A DNA stretch of 64,000 nucleotides from Paenibacillus sp. PCH8. GTDB taxonomy: Bacteria; Bacillota; Bacilli; Paenibacillales; Paenibacillaceae. Each line of letters opens with the position of its first letter. Positions within the stretch are counted from its first letter, which is position 1. The translations under genes were made by a program, and so were the position numbers. The stretch covers positions 186,001 to 250,000 of the forward strand of contig NZ_PKQK01000002.1 of the NCBI RefSeq assembly GCF_002968835.1, in the 5' to 3' direction. Shown in pieces: positions 39,423 through 48,082 of this stretch. Under the pieces are notes generated by a model, which was given only the letters and a program-made list of their open reading frames with translations, was not told the DNA's origin and searched no databases.

Positions 39423-41239
39423 TTACCCCACTACACCCGCTTGCATGTTGAGAAGTTTGCTAAACGTGCCTACCGGATCCGTGGATAGTTGCTGGTACCC
39501 ACCCTCTTGGATGACGCGACCTTCGTCGAGCACAATAACACGATCTGCCGTACGTATCGTGGACAACCGGTGAGCAATGACGATAATGGTTACATGTCCC
39601 TTTAACCGTTCTAGCGCTTCATGAATGTACTGTTCATTCTCACTGTCGAGCGCACTCGTTGCTTCATCTAGCACCAATACAGAGGGGTTACGCAGCATGG
39701 CCCGGGCCAGCACCAACCGCTGACGTTCGCCCCCGATAGTCGTATACCGCGATCCCCTATGATCGTATCCAGACCCTGAGGCAACTTCTGAACAAATGTG
39801 GACGAGGAAGAAAACTGCAAAGCTTGCCACATCTGTTCTTCACTTGCACCCGGATCAACCAGACGCAGATTCTCACGAATACTGGTATGAAACAGGAATG
39901 GGTCCTGAGAGACATATCCGATGGAACTTCGCCAAGACAGTAATTGTTCTTCTGACAGTGGTACACCGTCAATCAGTATACGACCGCTCTCCGGCCTTAC
40001 GAGGCCCATGACCAGATCAATCATTGTACTCTTGCCTGCTCCGGATTTACCCACAATCGCTGTCATACCTTTTGCCGGAATAGAAGCTTGCACATTCATT
40101 AAAGAGTAGGTATCACTTCCCTCATAACGATAACTGACATCCTGACACGTAATGGATTCTGTGAGTACCATAGGTTGAATCACATGAGAACTTGTTTCTC
40201 TTGCCGAAGCAATCTCTTCGCTAATCTCACGACTCTCCTCCGTCTGTGCTTGCAGCTTTCTTACCACCCGGAACGCAGGTAGCATGGAGCTGATGTACTC
40301 CAGATTGGATTGAATCGCTGTAAACTTGGGCCACAAGCGAGAGAAGATAAGAATGATAAGTAGCAGACTTGCCGGAGGTACCGTCATTACACGGAGAGAT
40401 AAATATATGAATGCCGCAATAATGACAGCCGCAGATACCCGGTGAATAAGCTGTGTTCCACTGTTCAATTGGCTAAACTGAATGACATTACGTTCGATCT
40501 GTCTGCATATGCGCTCAAACCAGTTCATGTGTGAACGTTCCAGCATATTGCTCTTGATATCCTTAATCCCGTTGAAATGCTCGGTAATGCCGTTATAATA
40601 ATTTTGCGAATACTCGGAGGTCTGGTCTCCGATCTGCTTGGCCCGTTTGACGAATTTCCTCAAGACGATAAATAACACCAATCCACAGACCAGCACAAGC
40701 GCCGTCAATTTCGCAGACAACCAGAACGCGAGACCAATCTGTATTCCCGTAAAGATCAGGGAGGCCGCCATTTGCAGCATAACACTCGTCCCCTGGCTAA
40801 CACGTGCAAGTTCGGTCGTTAATATATGGTTGAAATCGGATTTTCGTTTTTGGAGAAAAAATGACCATTGCGCCATAATAATGGCACCATAGGTTTCGAT
40901 ACGCAGCGTTCGCACAAATTGCTGCTGGATTCGAGCATTGCGAATCGTCTGGAGTCGTTGCATCCAGGCCTGTCCGGAGACAATCAACACAAAGGTGATC
41001 AGAACGAGTAACAATTGACTATTTTCAGAAAAGCGATTCAGCACATCTCCAATCCAGGGAATGTTCAAACCAGTAGAGCCCATCTCAAAGATGCCGATCA
41101 GACTGAGCATCGGAACGAGCATGTAGATGCCGATCCCTTCCATCAGACTGATACAGATCATACCCAGTAGATTCCAGTATAAGATGGGCCCCGTGACATG
41201 ATGCAACTTTCGCATGAAGTACTTTAATTCCGAAATCAT
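39423..41239 (-). CDS. Lasso peptide ABC transporter (D), frameshifted in this sequence
   Basis: Last gene of the lasso operon, an exporter half-transporter with membrane part (1-320) and ATPase. The frame breaks at the signature motif: after GDRGIRLSG the text goes wrong, and one extra G in the coding-strand G5 run (39730-39734) gives LSGGERQRLVLARAMLRNPS, followed by LVLDEATSALDSENEQ. The restored protein has about 605 residues. Walker A is GKSGAGKST. Its ATG overlaps the stop of the N gene. Such exporters carry out the matured lasso peptide and give self-protection. Single-base loss in a G run suggests sequence error rather than a dead gene. Confidence 0.85.
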
Positions 41240-42432
41240 ATTTTACCCCTTTCCGTCACCGTGCTCCTTTTCATTCGCCGCCAGAACCAGAGAAACGGAC
41301 GTAACGGAAAGTACAAGAAAAACAACGAACGCGGAAGTGGAAATTGATCCACATCCCATGTACTTGGATATAAACGTTCAATAAAGAAAAACCACTTCTG
41401 TTTGGTACTTCGGAGTGCAAACAAATACGATGGATAACTTTTCATATTAGCCGGACTTTCGAGCATTTCGTTCATGAACATTGCACCTTCTCTGGCTAAT
41501 CGCTTGCCGGCACGATCATTCAGGGACATCAAGCACTTATAATCTGCATCCAGCGGTGTGTCGAGTAGAGCAGAGGCCAGATAAAGTGCCTGTGAACCGA
41601 TGGATAACCGCCCCTCACTTTTCAAACGCCGTTCTACTTTCTTCACATCAAGCGGCATACTGCGAATCATCTGATCCATATCCAGCAACCAGCGCAGTCG
41701 GAACCATCCGTGCCGTGCCCCATGGGTTACCAGATAAGACCACAGGTCTTCTCTTTCGAGCATGCGGACAGGCGTCTGAGTGTATGCGCTGAACCGGCTG
41801 CGTTTCCACAGCAATTCAAAATCCGTTTCTTTGCCCGAATCCGGGTTAAGTCGCCAATGGATCTCCACTTGCGTCCGTTTGACCGAATGGATATAGCAGA
41901 TGTGATGTTCCCGCCATTTCCAGCTACGAACTGTAGGTGTTCGCTCCCCTTCCTTGGATACGTAACCGAGGGTTGCCAAAATGCCTTCAGCCGCTTCCAC
42001 ATCATCGAACGGAATCAAGATGTCCAGATCTTTGGAGGTTCGCATGGATACATCCCCATAGAGATCATGAGCCAAGGCTGGCCCCTTCAGTGTAATATTG
42101 CGAATACCACGTTCACGGAAGGCTCCGCACACCTGCTCCATCTCAGCCGTCAGATGTAACATGCGGAACGTATTGGCCGTATATTGTTGTCTCAGACTCT
42201 CCATTACATCCTCGGGAATGATTGTGGAATTCAACTCTTTCATTTTTGAGTAAAGGACAGAATACAATCGATGGTGATAGACAAGCCTCAGAAAGAGCTG
42301 CCAATCCGTTCCCTGCAAATGAACCTTGAGTTCTTCAGGGGGTAGAGCTGTCAGATCACCTCTAATCATGCTCAAGATCAGTTTAAGTTCCTCTGGAAAC
42401 CCTGTTGAATAGAGTTCAATTTCATGTGTCAT
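41236..42432 (-). CDS. Lasso-cluster nucleotidyltransferase-like protein (N)
   Basis: A 398-residue protein with a MNT-like fold: LKGPALAHDLYGDVSMRTSK followed by DLDILIP, where Asp135 and Asp137 would bind metal. A similar gene occurs in paeninodin- and pseudomycoidin-type lasso loci; from memory, the pseudomycoidin one adds sugar to the phosphorylated C-terminus, so this may tailor the phospho-peptide. The start at 42432 follows GGGGAG and overlaps the end of B2. Activity cannot be read from the sequence. Confidence 0.8.
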   Translation of the reverse strand: MTHEIELYSTGFPEELKLILSMIRGDLTALPPEELKVHLQGTDWQLFLRLVYHHRLYSVLYSKMKELNSTIIPEDVMESLRQQYTANTFRMLHLTAEMEQVCGAFRERGIRNITLKGPALAHDLYGDVSMRTSKDLDILIPFDDVEAAEGILATLGYVSKEGERTPTVRSWKWREHHICYIHSVKRTQVEIHWRLNPDSGKETDFELLWKRSRFSAYTQTPVRMLEREDLWSYLVTHGARHGWFRLRWLLDMDQMIRSMPLDVKKVERRLKSEGRLSIGSQALYLASALLDTPLDADYKCLMSLNDRAGKRLAREGAMFMNEMLESPANMKSYPSYLFALRSTKQKWFFFIERLYPSTWDVDQFPLPRSLFFLYFPLRPFLWFWRRMKRSTVTERGKI

Positions 42433-42904
42433 AGACAATCTCCCCAGATCCCTTCTCCGGACACCGTTTGCCAAACAAGCCGACAACCGTATATTGGTCC
42501 ATAGTATCAGCTCCGGTCACGATCAACTTCCCACTTCGCAACCAGGCATGAGCCATCATATGTCCTTGTTTATTCCGTGCAGTTCCCATATATAACGTGC
42601 TATCGATCTTGCGTCGTTCAAGCATCTTCATCCCGGCAATCGCCATTACAAGGCAGCGGCTCTCCCATAACGTATATTTGCTCGCGAGCAGAAGTGCTTT
42701 GGAAATATTCCGTATAGCGATCACCTGGCTGCGATCAAGCCCAGTTATTGGCGTTTCAACCATCGGTGTGCCCAGTCCTGGCGCAATTTTGGCGAATGGC
42801 ATAGCCTTCTGAATTCGCGCCCAGCCGAGGAGGATATAAGCTTCCCATACCAGTCGACGCATGACACGCGGCAGCGAGAGATAAGCCTTTATTTTTCGCA
42901 GCAT
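42422..42904 (-). CDS. Lasso leader peptidase (B2)
   Basis: A 160-residue transglutaminase-like cysteine peptidase that removes the leader from the precursor with help of B1. The catalytic Cys84 lies in ESRCLVMAIAGM, His119 in AHAWLRSG and the Asp in the following VTGAD (133). This order, Cys-His-Asp with helix first, is that of Lasso_B2 proteins. It follows B1 by four bases and overlaps the N gene by eleven. Length normal. Nothing is missing. Confidence 0.92.
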   Translation of the reverse strand: MLRKIKAYLSLPRVMRRLVWEAYILLGWARIQKAMPFAKIAPGLGTPMVETPITGLDRSQVIAIRNISKALLLASKYTLWESRCLVMAIAGMKMLERRKIDSTLYMGTARNKQGHMMAHAWLRSGKLIVTGADTMDQYTVVGLFGKRCPEKGSGEIVYDT

Positions 42905-42908
42905 ATCG

Positions 42909-43208
42909 CTATACTCCGCGATTAACGTCGATTAAACCCTCTCGGGACAGATGTTCAAGAAATTGCACCACCTGTTCACGACATACATCCGGCTCAATTT
43001 CATATTCCGCGGCAAGCCCCTCGACCAGTTCACCCAGCGTTCGTTCCTCTGCAATCAGATCCCAGATTCGTCCACCTGTACTGCCGAGATTATAGTATTT
43101 TCCTGTGTTAATGCTCATCATGACTTTTTCACTGCCCATATCACTAACCAGATTGCCTTCCTTCCGGGATACCCGGTCTTCCACATTCATCGGCGTAGTC
43201 GCTGTCAT
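42909..43208 (-). CDS. Lasso leader-binding protein (B1, PqqD-like)
   Basis: A 99-residue RiPP recognition element that holds the leader and delivers it to B2. The fold's beta hairpin is clear (EKVMMSINTGKYYNLGSTGG), followed by IWDLIAEERTLGELVEGLAA and helices typical of PqqD. ATGA overlap with the kinase stop. It is separate from B2, as in most Gram-positive lasso clusters. Confidence 0.92.
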   Translation of the reverse strand: MTATTPMNVEDRVSRKEGNLVSDMGSEKVMMSINTGKYYNLGSTGGRIWDLIAEERTLGELVEGLAAEYEIEPDVCREQVVQFLEHLSREGLIDVNRGV

Positions 43209-44152
43209 TGTCCTGAATGCACTCCTTTGCGTATATGATCTGTGATCCGGTCCACCATCTCAAATGCTGTAAATTCAGCACCGGTTCTGGTCAATCTGCC
43301 TACTTCCACACTTGCCGAGAGTCTTGAAACGGTCTCGAACAGCCACTGTGCAAGCCCTTGCCTTGCTACGAGTCCACCACGGAAGGTATGAGAGCATAAC
43401 AGATGAAGCCGTTCCAGCCCCGTCACCTCAACCAATTGAACGGACTTGTGCTCTTCTTCCGGTCGTGGAGCAAGTTCAAATACCCCTGCTAGAGGCACAG
43501 CACGTTCATGAAAATAGTGCTGAACAGGTATAGCATACTTCGTAATCTCCGCATGTACCGTTGCATAATCCTGTTCCTTCATACCGAAGCCATCCAGACT
43601 GGGTTGCCACAACTTCTGTTGCGGATAACCTGGCGATACGATCGCTCTGCCTCCGGCATCCCAGGTCAGTGCAACCACATCATCGGTGAGAAGCGGGTAA
43701 CCGCGTGATGCGAGTGCAGCCGACAAGGTCGACTTGCCTGCTCCCGAATGTCCCACAAATGCATAAGCCCAGCCATTGATAACGACTGCACTACCATGCA
43801 GTGGAAGAATGCCACGCTGCATCATAATGACCGCCATACATGTGCCCAGGATGAATAATCTGACCTTTTTCGCATCTGCTCCCGACCGTGGGGTTACAAC
43901 AATCCGCTTCCCTTGCTCCATTAGAAACAGACCTGTATCCTCAATTCGGAAGAAAAGGCTGCCTTCTCGTGCCACAAAGTTGTCGTTCCCGACATCCCAG
44001 CTCTCCCACAATGCTGTGAGATCTGAAGATTCGATGTGGACATCCACTGCATCAGAATTGTTCGTTGCATCATTGGGTAGGATTTGAAGTTCAGGCATTG
44101 GAACTTGGCTTGACCAGCGCAAACCATACGCTTCATATTGCACAGGCAACAA
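43205..44152 (-). CDS. Lasso peptide kinase (K), HPr-kinase-like
   Basis: A 315-residue kinase of the HprK/P family. LPLHGSAV (117-124), Walker A GHSGAGKST (134-142) and LLTDDVVAL with Asp157-Asp158 are the key sites. In paeninodin-type clusters this enzyme phosphorylates the C-terminal Ser of the precursor, and the core here also ends in Ser. The start is a TTG at 44152, with AGGGGGAG seven bases ahead. No LysM-like or sensor part; the N-terminal 110 residues are beta-rich as in other PadeK-like proteins. Position right after the precursor supports the call. Confidence 0.88.
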   Translation of the reverse strand: MLPVQYEAYGLRWSSQVPMPELQILPNDATNNSDAVDVHIESSDLTALWESWDVGNDNFVAREGSLFFRIEDTGLFLMEQGKRIVVTPRSGADAKKVRLFILGTCMAVIMMQRGILPLHGSAVVINGWAYAFVGHSGAGKSTLSAALASRGYPLLTDDVVALTWDAGGRAIVSPGYPQQKLWQPSLDGFGMKEQDYATVHAEITKYAIPVQHYFHERAVPLAGVFELAPRPEEEHKSVQLVEVTGLERLHLLCSHTFRGGLVARQGLAQWLFETVSRLSASVEVGRLTRTGAEFTAFEMVDRITDHIRKGVHSGQ

Positions 44153-44183
44153 TGAATGACTCCCCCTTCATATTTCTGAATGT

Positions 44184-44259
44184 AAAAAAAGCCCTTATAT
44201 TCATGTTGCTCAATATAAGGGCGGAGGCGAAAAGCTGGATTAGTTGCATTTCCGCCCTT
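44184..44259 (-). promoter_or_regulatory. Terminator/antiterminator pair between precursor and kinase
   Basis: On the minus strand, GCCCTTATATT (44212-44222) pairs with AATATAAGGGC (44191-44201), an 11-bp stem followed by seven T: an intrinsic terminator. Upstream AAGGGCGGA (44251-44259) is the perfect complement of TCCGCCCTT (44217-44225), and this 9-bp stem takes bases GCCCTT from the terminator. The two folds exclude each other, as in an attenuator. At the least, the hairpin would set a high precursor-to-enzyme ratio. Confidence 0.65.
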
Positions 44260-44292
44260 TAAGTATGATGACACTTTTTAGTGCTCGACAAC

Positions 44293-44430
44293 TTAGGAAG
44301 TTGGATCGTAAAGATCTGCATCGTGAACCGTTACCCAGTCAATCTGTCTGTAGCCAGTACCGGCCATCGTTTGATTCACTTCCAACACTTCAAGAGCTGG
44401 TGCTTGCCATTCCTTTTTTTCCATTTGCAT
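44293..44430 (-). CDS. Lasso peptide precursor (A), paeninodin type
   Basis: A 45-residue precursor, easily missed because of its size. GGAGGTG lies six bases before the ATG. The 22-residue leader (MQMEKKEWQAPALEVLEV, then NQTM) has the W-xx-P-xLE-xL pattern and Thr at the last-but-one position before the cut. The predicted core of 23 residues starts AGTGYRQID and ends LYDPTS. Ala1 and Asp9 would form a nine-membered ring; the tail has Trp10, Tyr19 and the terminal Ser23 expected to be phosphorylated by K. From memory, paeninodin shares length, Ala1, Gly2, Gly4, Asp9 and the terminal Ser. A cut one residue later (Gly start) is less likely. Confidence 0.9.
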   Translation of the reverse strand: MQMEKKEWQAPALEVLEVNQTMAGTGYRQIDWVTVHDADLYDPTS

Positions 44431-44459
44431 TGTATTCACCTCCTTTCAAGTTCACTCAT

Positions 44460-46390
44460 TCAGAATTTCCGAATGAAGCGATAGACGATCAGACTATGCA
44501 TCATTAATCGCAGATCCGGATGAGAAGCAAGCTCAGGTCTCGGGCTCGGAAAATTGGCCAGGGCAGACTTAATGCGCTCCGTGTTTAATATGCCAGCGAC
44601 CTTGCTGTCAGAACACAAGGCACGCAACTCGGCCGTAAAGTCATCCCAATTTGGAATGATGCGATGCAGCCAATCCGCAGGCTGTACACCCCGTACCCGC
44701 TGATTCAGTCGGACCTTGTCAGGCAACTCGGGTGAAGTAGCCCGGCGAATCAATGAACGATCCGTCCCGTGTTTCACATATTGTTCAATCGGTACGGACA
44801 GGCAGAATCGAATAACCCTGGCATCACTTGTCGGGTCACGTTCCCAAGCCCGGTAACGGAGAGAACATTTCGTAGCAACAGCACCGTTTTTGTTCGCAAT
44901 AGCCAGGTTATTGAATTTCTCGGCACGGACTTTCAGTGCATCAGCCTGGGCACCGCCCTGCAGAACAATAATCGATTTGAGTCGTTCCAGCACACCCGTT
45001 CTTTGCGCAAAATCAGGATGGATCAACTGCACAGACGCGGCCTGGCTGGCTCCCTTGGACTGAGCCTTGAACCATTCAGGATATGCCTTTCGCCCTGTAA
45101 TCTTGGCAATCCGGGAGAAGGGCATGCCGGTCCGTTCACTATACTGCTGCGTCTCACGGAACCAGCGGTACCAGCGACCACTTTTCAGCAAACTGGCGTA
45201 ATAATCGAGAGCCGGACCCCAAGAGATGGTGAAATTGCCGCGTGCTCCTGTCAGCAGAATGCCTGCATCCTGCTGGCTGGCTTTTTCATAGAATCCGCGG
45301 ATCCAGAATGAATTTTCAAAGTATTTATAGGGCATTTCCATTATGTCGAGCCAAGTATCTACTTCACTTAGTGGACTTCTGCCTTCAAAATCAAGGTAGT
45401 TCTCTGTTATATTGCCGACGTGATTAACGGTGGAACGTATGAAAGGTCTCTCGTCTGCCAGCAATGTTTTTGAAGTATAATCGGTGAAATCCGGTACGGG
45501 AACATAACTGTAGGCATGCAGCCGTTTGCCCTGACTTCTCAGTGTGCCGGAAGCAAAACCAACCACAGCTCCCGAGTCCAGCCCCCACTTAATGCAGCAG
45601 CTACCTGCCTGTGGGTTCGCAATCGCGATCCCACTGCCTGCCCAAACACCTCTCGAAACGCTTCTACATATTCACCGTCGGATTTGAGCCGTAGCGGCTC
45701 CACTTCATCCCAGCGATGGTACTGCTTCAGTTCCAGTCTTCCGTCACGAAAGGTTAGCGTATGTGCAGATGGGAGCTGGCTTACGCCCCGATATACGGTA
45801 GAATTGATGTCGGCGGAGTCATGCATGTCGGGAATGGCTAGGAATTCGGATAGCCAAGTCTCATCCAGTTCTTTGTGCACCCCTTCAAGCCCGAGCAATG
45901 GATTCATAAGTGTACAGAATGCAAAACGTGAACCATCATGTCGGTAATAAAAAGTTCGCATGCCTGTAATATCTCTCGCTGCGAACAGTTTGCGCTGCCG
46001 ATCATCCCAGATCGCAAACACAAAGTCTCCAAGCAATCGGACAGCCACATCTTCACCCCAGCGCTGATAGGCACGCAAGATGAGTTCACTATCAGACAAC
46101 ACGGCAAGTTGTGCTCTCGATATCTGTAATTGATCTGCCAATTGTTCCCGGTTATCCAGAATGGCATCTGCCGTAATGGTCAGTCCACTTTCCTCATCAT
46201 ATAAAGGAAGTTTCTCGCTAACCGATTCCGGTGTTATCCATTGAGCATGACAGCTAAGGAATGCTTCGTTGCCCTTCCACACCCCTGTCGTATCCGCAGG
46301 GACATGCCCCAGGCTTGCGTACAAACGCCAGCTGTCCTCCCATAGCGCCTGCTGACCATCATTATGAACAATTCCTGCTATGGCGCTCAT
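44460..46390 (-). CDS. Lasso cyclase (C), asparagine-synthetase-like, frameshifted in this sequence
   Basis: Makes the isopeptide bond between Ala1 and Asp9 by adenylating the side chain with ATP. The N-terminal glutaminase-like part begins MSAIAGIVHN, without the Cys2 of true asparagine synthetases, as usual in lasso cyclases. The frame breaks in the ATP-binding PP-loop: VAAALSGG is followed by WTRELW instead of LDSGAVVGFASG. One extra G in the coding-strand G5 run at 45582-45586 restores SGGLDSGAVV and a protein of 643 residues. ATGA overlap with the sulfotransferase stop; precursor follows 29 bases later. If real, the break would kill ring formation. Confidence 0.88.
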
Positions 46391-47655
46391 GACTTTCCTC
46401 CCCGAAGAATCTTGCGCTGTGAAGCCCAGGCGCTGATCTGATGACCAAATGGTACCCATGATTTAATTCGTTGTATTTTGCCATGAGCAGAGGCAAGCTG
46501 TCCCTTCAAGCGTTCCCGCTCACTATATCCTCGTTCCAACCGATGATCTGCTGCCCGCAGTGCAGCCTGTAATTGTCTGATGGTTGTAAGTGCAGCCAGT
46601 GCAGGATCTGTCTTTTCAGGTTCATTAGTCAATCTATCGTTTTGAATTCCAGATGCCTCGTTAATGAAAGGATCTGAAGACCGCAGCTGGTAGTTTGGCT
46701 GCCACTGACATCCAGTCGCTACCGTCAGTTGGTGTTTGAGTCGATCAATCACGTCTTGATCCGGTGAGGACTCGTAACGAACCCCCGTCCATCGCTCAGC
46801 CTCTGCCAGCTGTTCACTGTATCCCATCCGATGGAACAGATCTGCACCCATTACACGACAATACATCTCAACTTCATTCGGATCTAATATGTTTTTCCAG
46901 TTGTTAACAGAACCCTGGTGAGCCTCTTGATGAGAAGAGAGGAACGGGTCCCCCACGCCCATACTGTAGAACATATCAGCCTTTGCACTATCCAGAAACT
47001 GTCCGTAGCGCTCCATGCCCTGTTCATATCCAATTCCGAGATATGAACATAGCTTTTCGAGTTCTTCCTGGGGTCTAAGGACCAGTTGTTCATATTGCAA
47101 TTCATATGCATTCGGGTGTGATTCGGCAAAATAATCATTCAAGCGGAGCATGCCAAGTGTAAGATCCACCGATTTCATATTTAATTTGGGGCTCTGCAAA
47201 CTATGAATCAGGTCGAAACCTTCTCCTGTATGGTTATTTACTTTTTTGAAAGATGCAGCAATGGCCAGAGGATTACGCTGGAGATGAATGCGCTTGGACT
47301 GCGGAAACAGACGATCCAGCCATTCAAGCATGTAATAATAACGCGGAGATTTATCGACAACGAAGTCTGCTCCGCTCCCTTCCAGGAACCCATTATATAT
47401 CTCAAGAGCAAAACTTCTGCACGCTTTCTCAAAGACTTCCTCAGATACCATGGCATTGTAGAATTGACGGATAATCGAGCTGCCACCATAAGCACGGGAA
47501 TCAGCTTTGGGCATATCCACAAGATTCATCAAGAACCACATTTCCTGGGTGGCAAAGATACGACTGTGATTTTGCAGCATTACGGTGGATAGCGAACTAC
47601 CACTGCGAGGAACACATAGTAAGAAGATAAGTCCGTTACCTTGAGCGTCGATCAA
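46387..47655 (-). CDS. Sulfotransferase, first gene of the lasso operon
   Basis: A PAPS-dependent sulfotransferase of about 422 residues. VPRSGSSLSTVMLQNH forms the 5'-phosphosulfate loop near residue 15, and RIHLQRNPLAIAASFK near 117 the 3'-phosphate site. The C-terminal 120 residues are helical, charged and probably a coiled coil (LAALTTIRQLQAALRAADHR). The start is a TTG at 47655, nine bases after AGAGGAG; the frame is open 26 codons further but without ribosome site and overlapping the promoter. Substrate unknown: Tyr5 or Tyr19, Ser or Thr of the lasso core are candidates; a lipid or glycan is possible. Confidence 0.82.
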   Translation of the reverse strand: MIDAQGNGLIFLLCVPRSGSSLSTVMLQNHSRIFATQEMWFLMNLVDMPKADSRAYGGSSIIRQFYNAMVSEEVFEKACRSFALEIYNGFLEGSGADFVVDKSPRYYYMLEWLDRLFPQSKRIHLQRNPLAIAASFKKVNNHTGEGFDLIHSLQSPKLNMKSVDLTLGMLRLNDYFAESHPNAYELQYEQLVLRPQEELEKLCSYLGIGYEQGMERYGQFLDSAKADMFYSMGVGDPFLSSHQEAHQGSVNNWKNILDPNEVEMYCRVMGADLFHRMGYSEQLAEAERWTGVRYESSPDQDVIDRLKHQLTVATGCQWQPNYQLRSSDPFINEASGIQNDRLTNEPEKTDPALAALTTIRQLQAALRAADHRLERGYSERERLKGQLASAHGKIQRIKSWVPFGHQISAWASQRKILRGGKS

Positions 47656-47824
47656 TGGCAGCCTCTCCTCTGTATAGTAAATTACGCACGCAGCCGGGAT
47701 AGACCAGACTCTACTTTCGTGTGGACAGAACAATTACTACAGTACGCAATGTCAGCATTGTACAAAACTCCTTCGGAACCTTGCCCCAGAGTGATGTATA
47801 ATACACGTATTCTTCGACAACCAT

Positions 47825-47879
47825 ATGATACATTATGTATTCATAGTTTTACTCTATGATACAAAATGTATCATGTCAA
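47825..47879 (-). promoter_or_regulatory. Lasso operon promoter with two palindromic operators
   Basis: On the minus strand TTGACA (47874-47879), 17 bases, then TAGAGT (47851-47856). The spacer is almost wholly the perfect inverted repeat ATGATACA-AAA-TGTATCAT (47856-47874). A second, imperfect copy, ATGATACATTATGTATTCAT (47825-47844), lies downstream of the start point, about 30 bases centre to centre (three helical turns). This is the layout of a repressor blocking polymerase on both sides. No regulator gene is in the cluster. Confidence 0.7.
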
Positions 47880-48082
47880 TCTTTTATTTTCACCTTTTCA
47901 TAAATTCTCTCTTTCACTGTATTCTGCTGTCTGTCGTTTAAGCACTTATTCATGATTCATCATGAAATGATTGTAGGAATCTGCACAAATGCGAATAAGC
48001 CCCAGGCCACTGTTCTGAGATGAACAATGCCTGAAGCCATGCGTAATCCATTGAGAATTTTAGTAGTAAACCTGTTAAACAA
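47880..48082. other. Intergenic stretch between lasso promoter and MFS gene
   Basis: About 200 AT-rich bases upstream of the lasso promoter and downstream of the MFS gene. I see no gene and no convincing terminator here. Confidence 0.5.

Noticed and set aside
39423..39830. Separate 135-residue ABC protein
   Set aside because: It is the C-terminal end of the transporter in a shifted frame; its first 30 residues are not protein-like.
44460..45566. Independent second asparagine-synthetase-like gene
   Set aside because: No start signal; it continues the cyclase exactly at the PP-loop.
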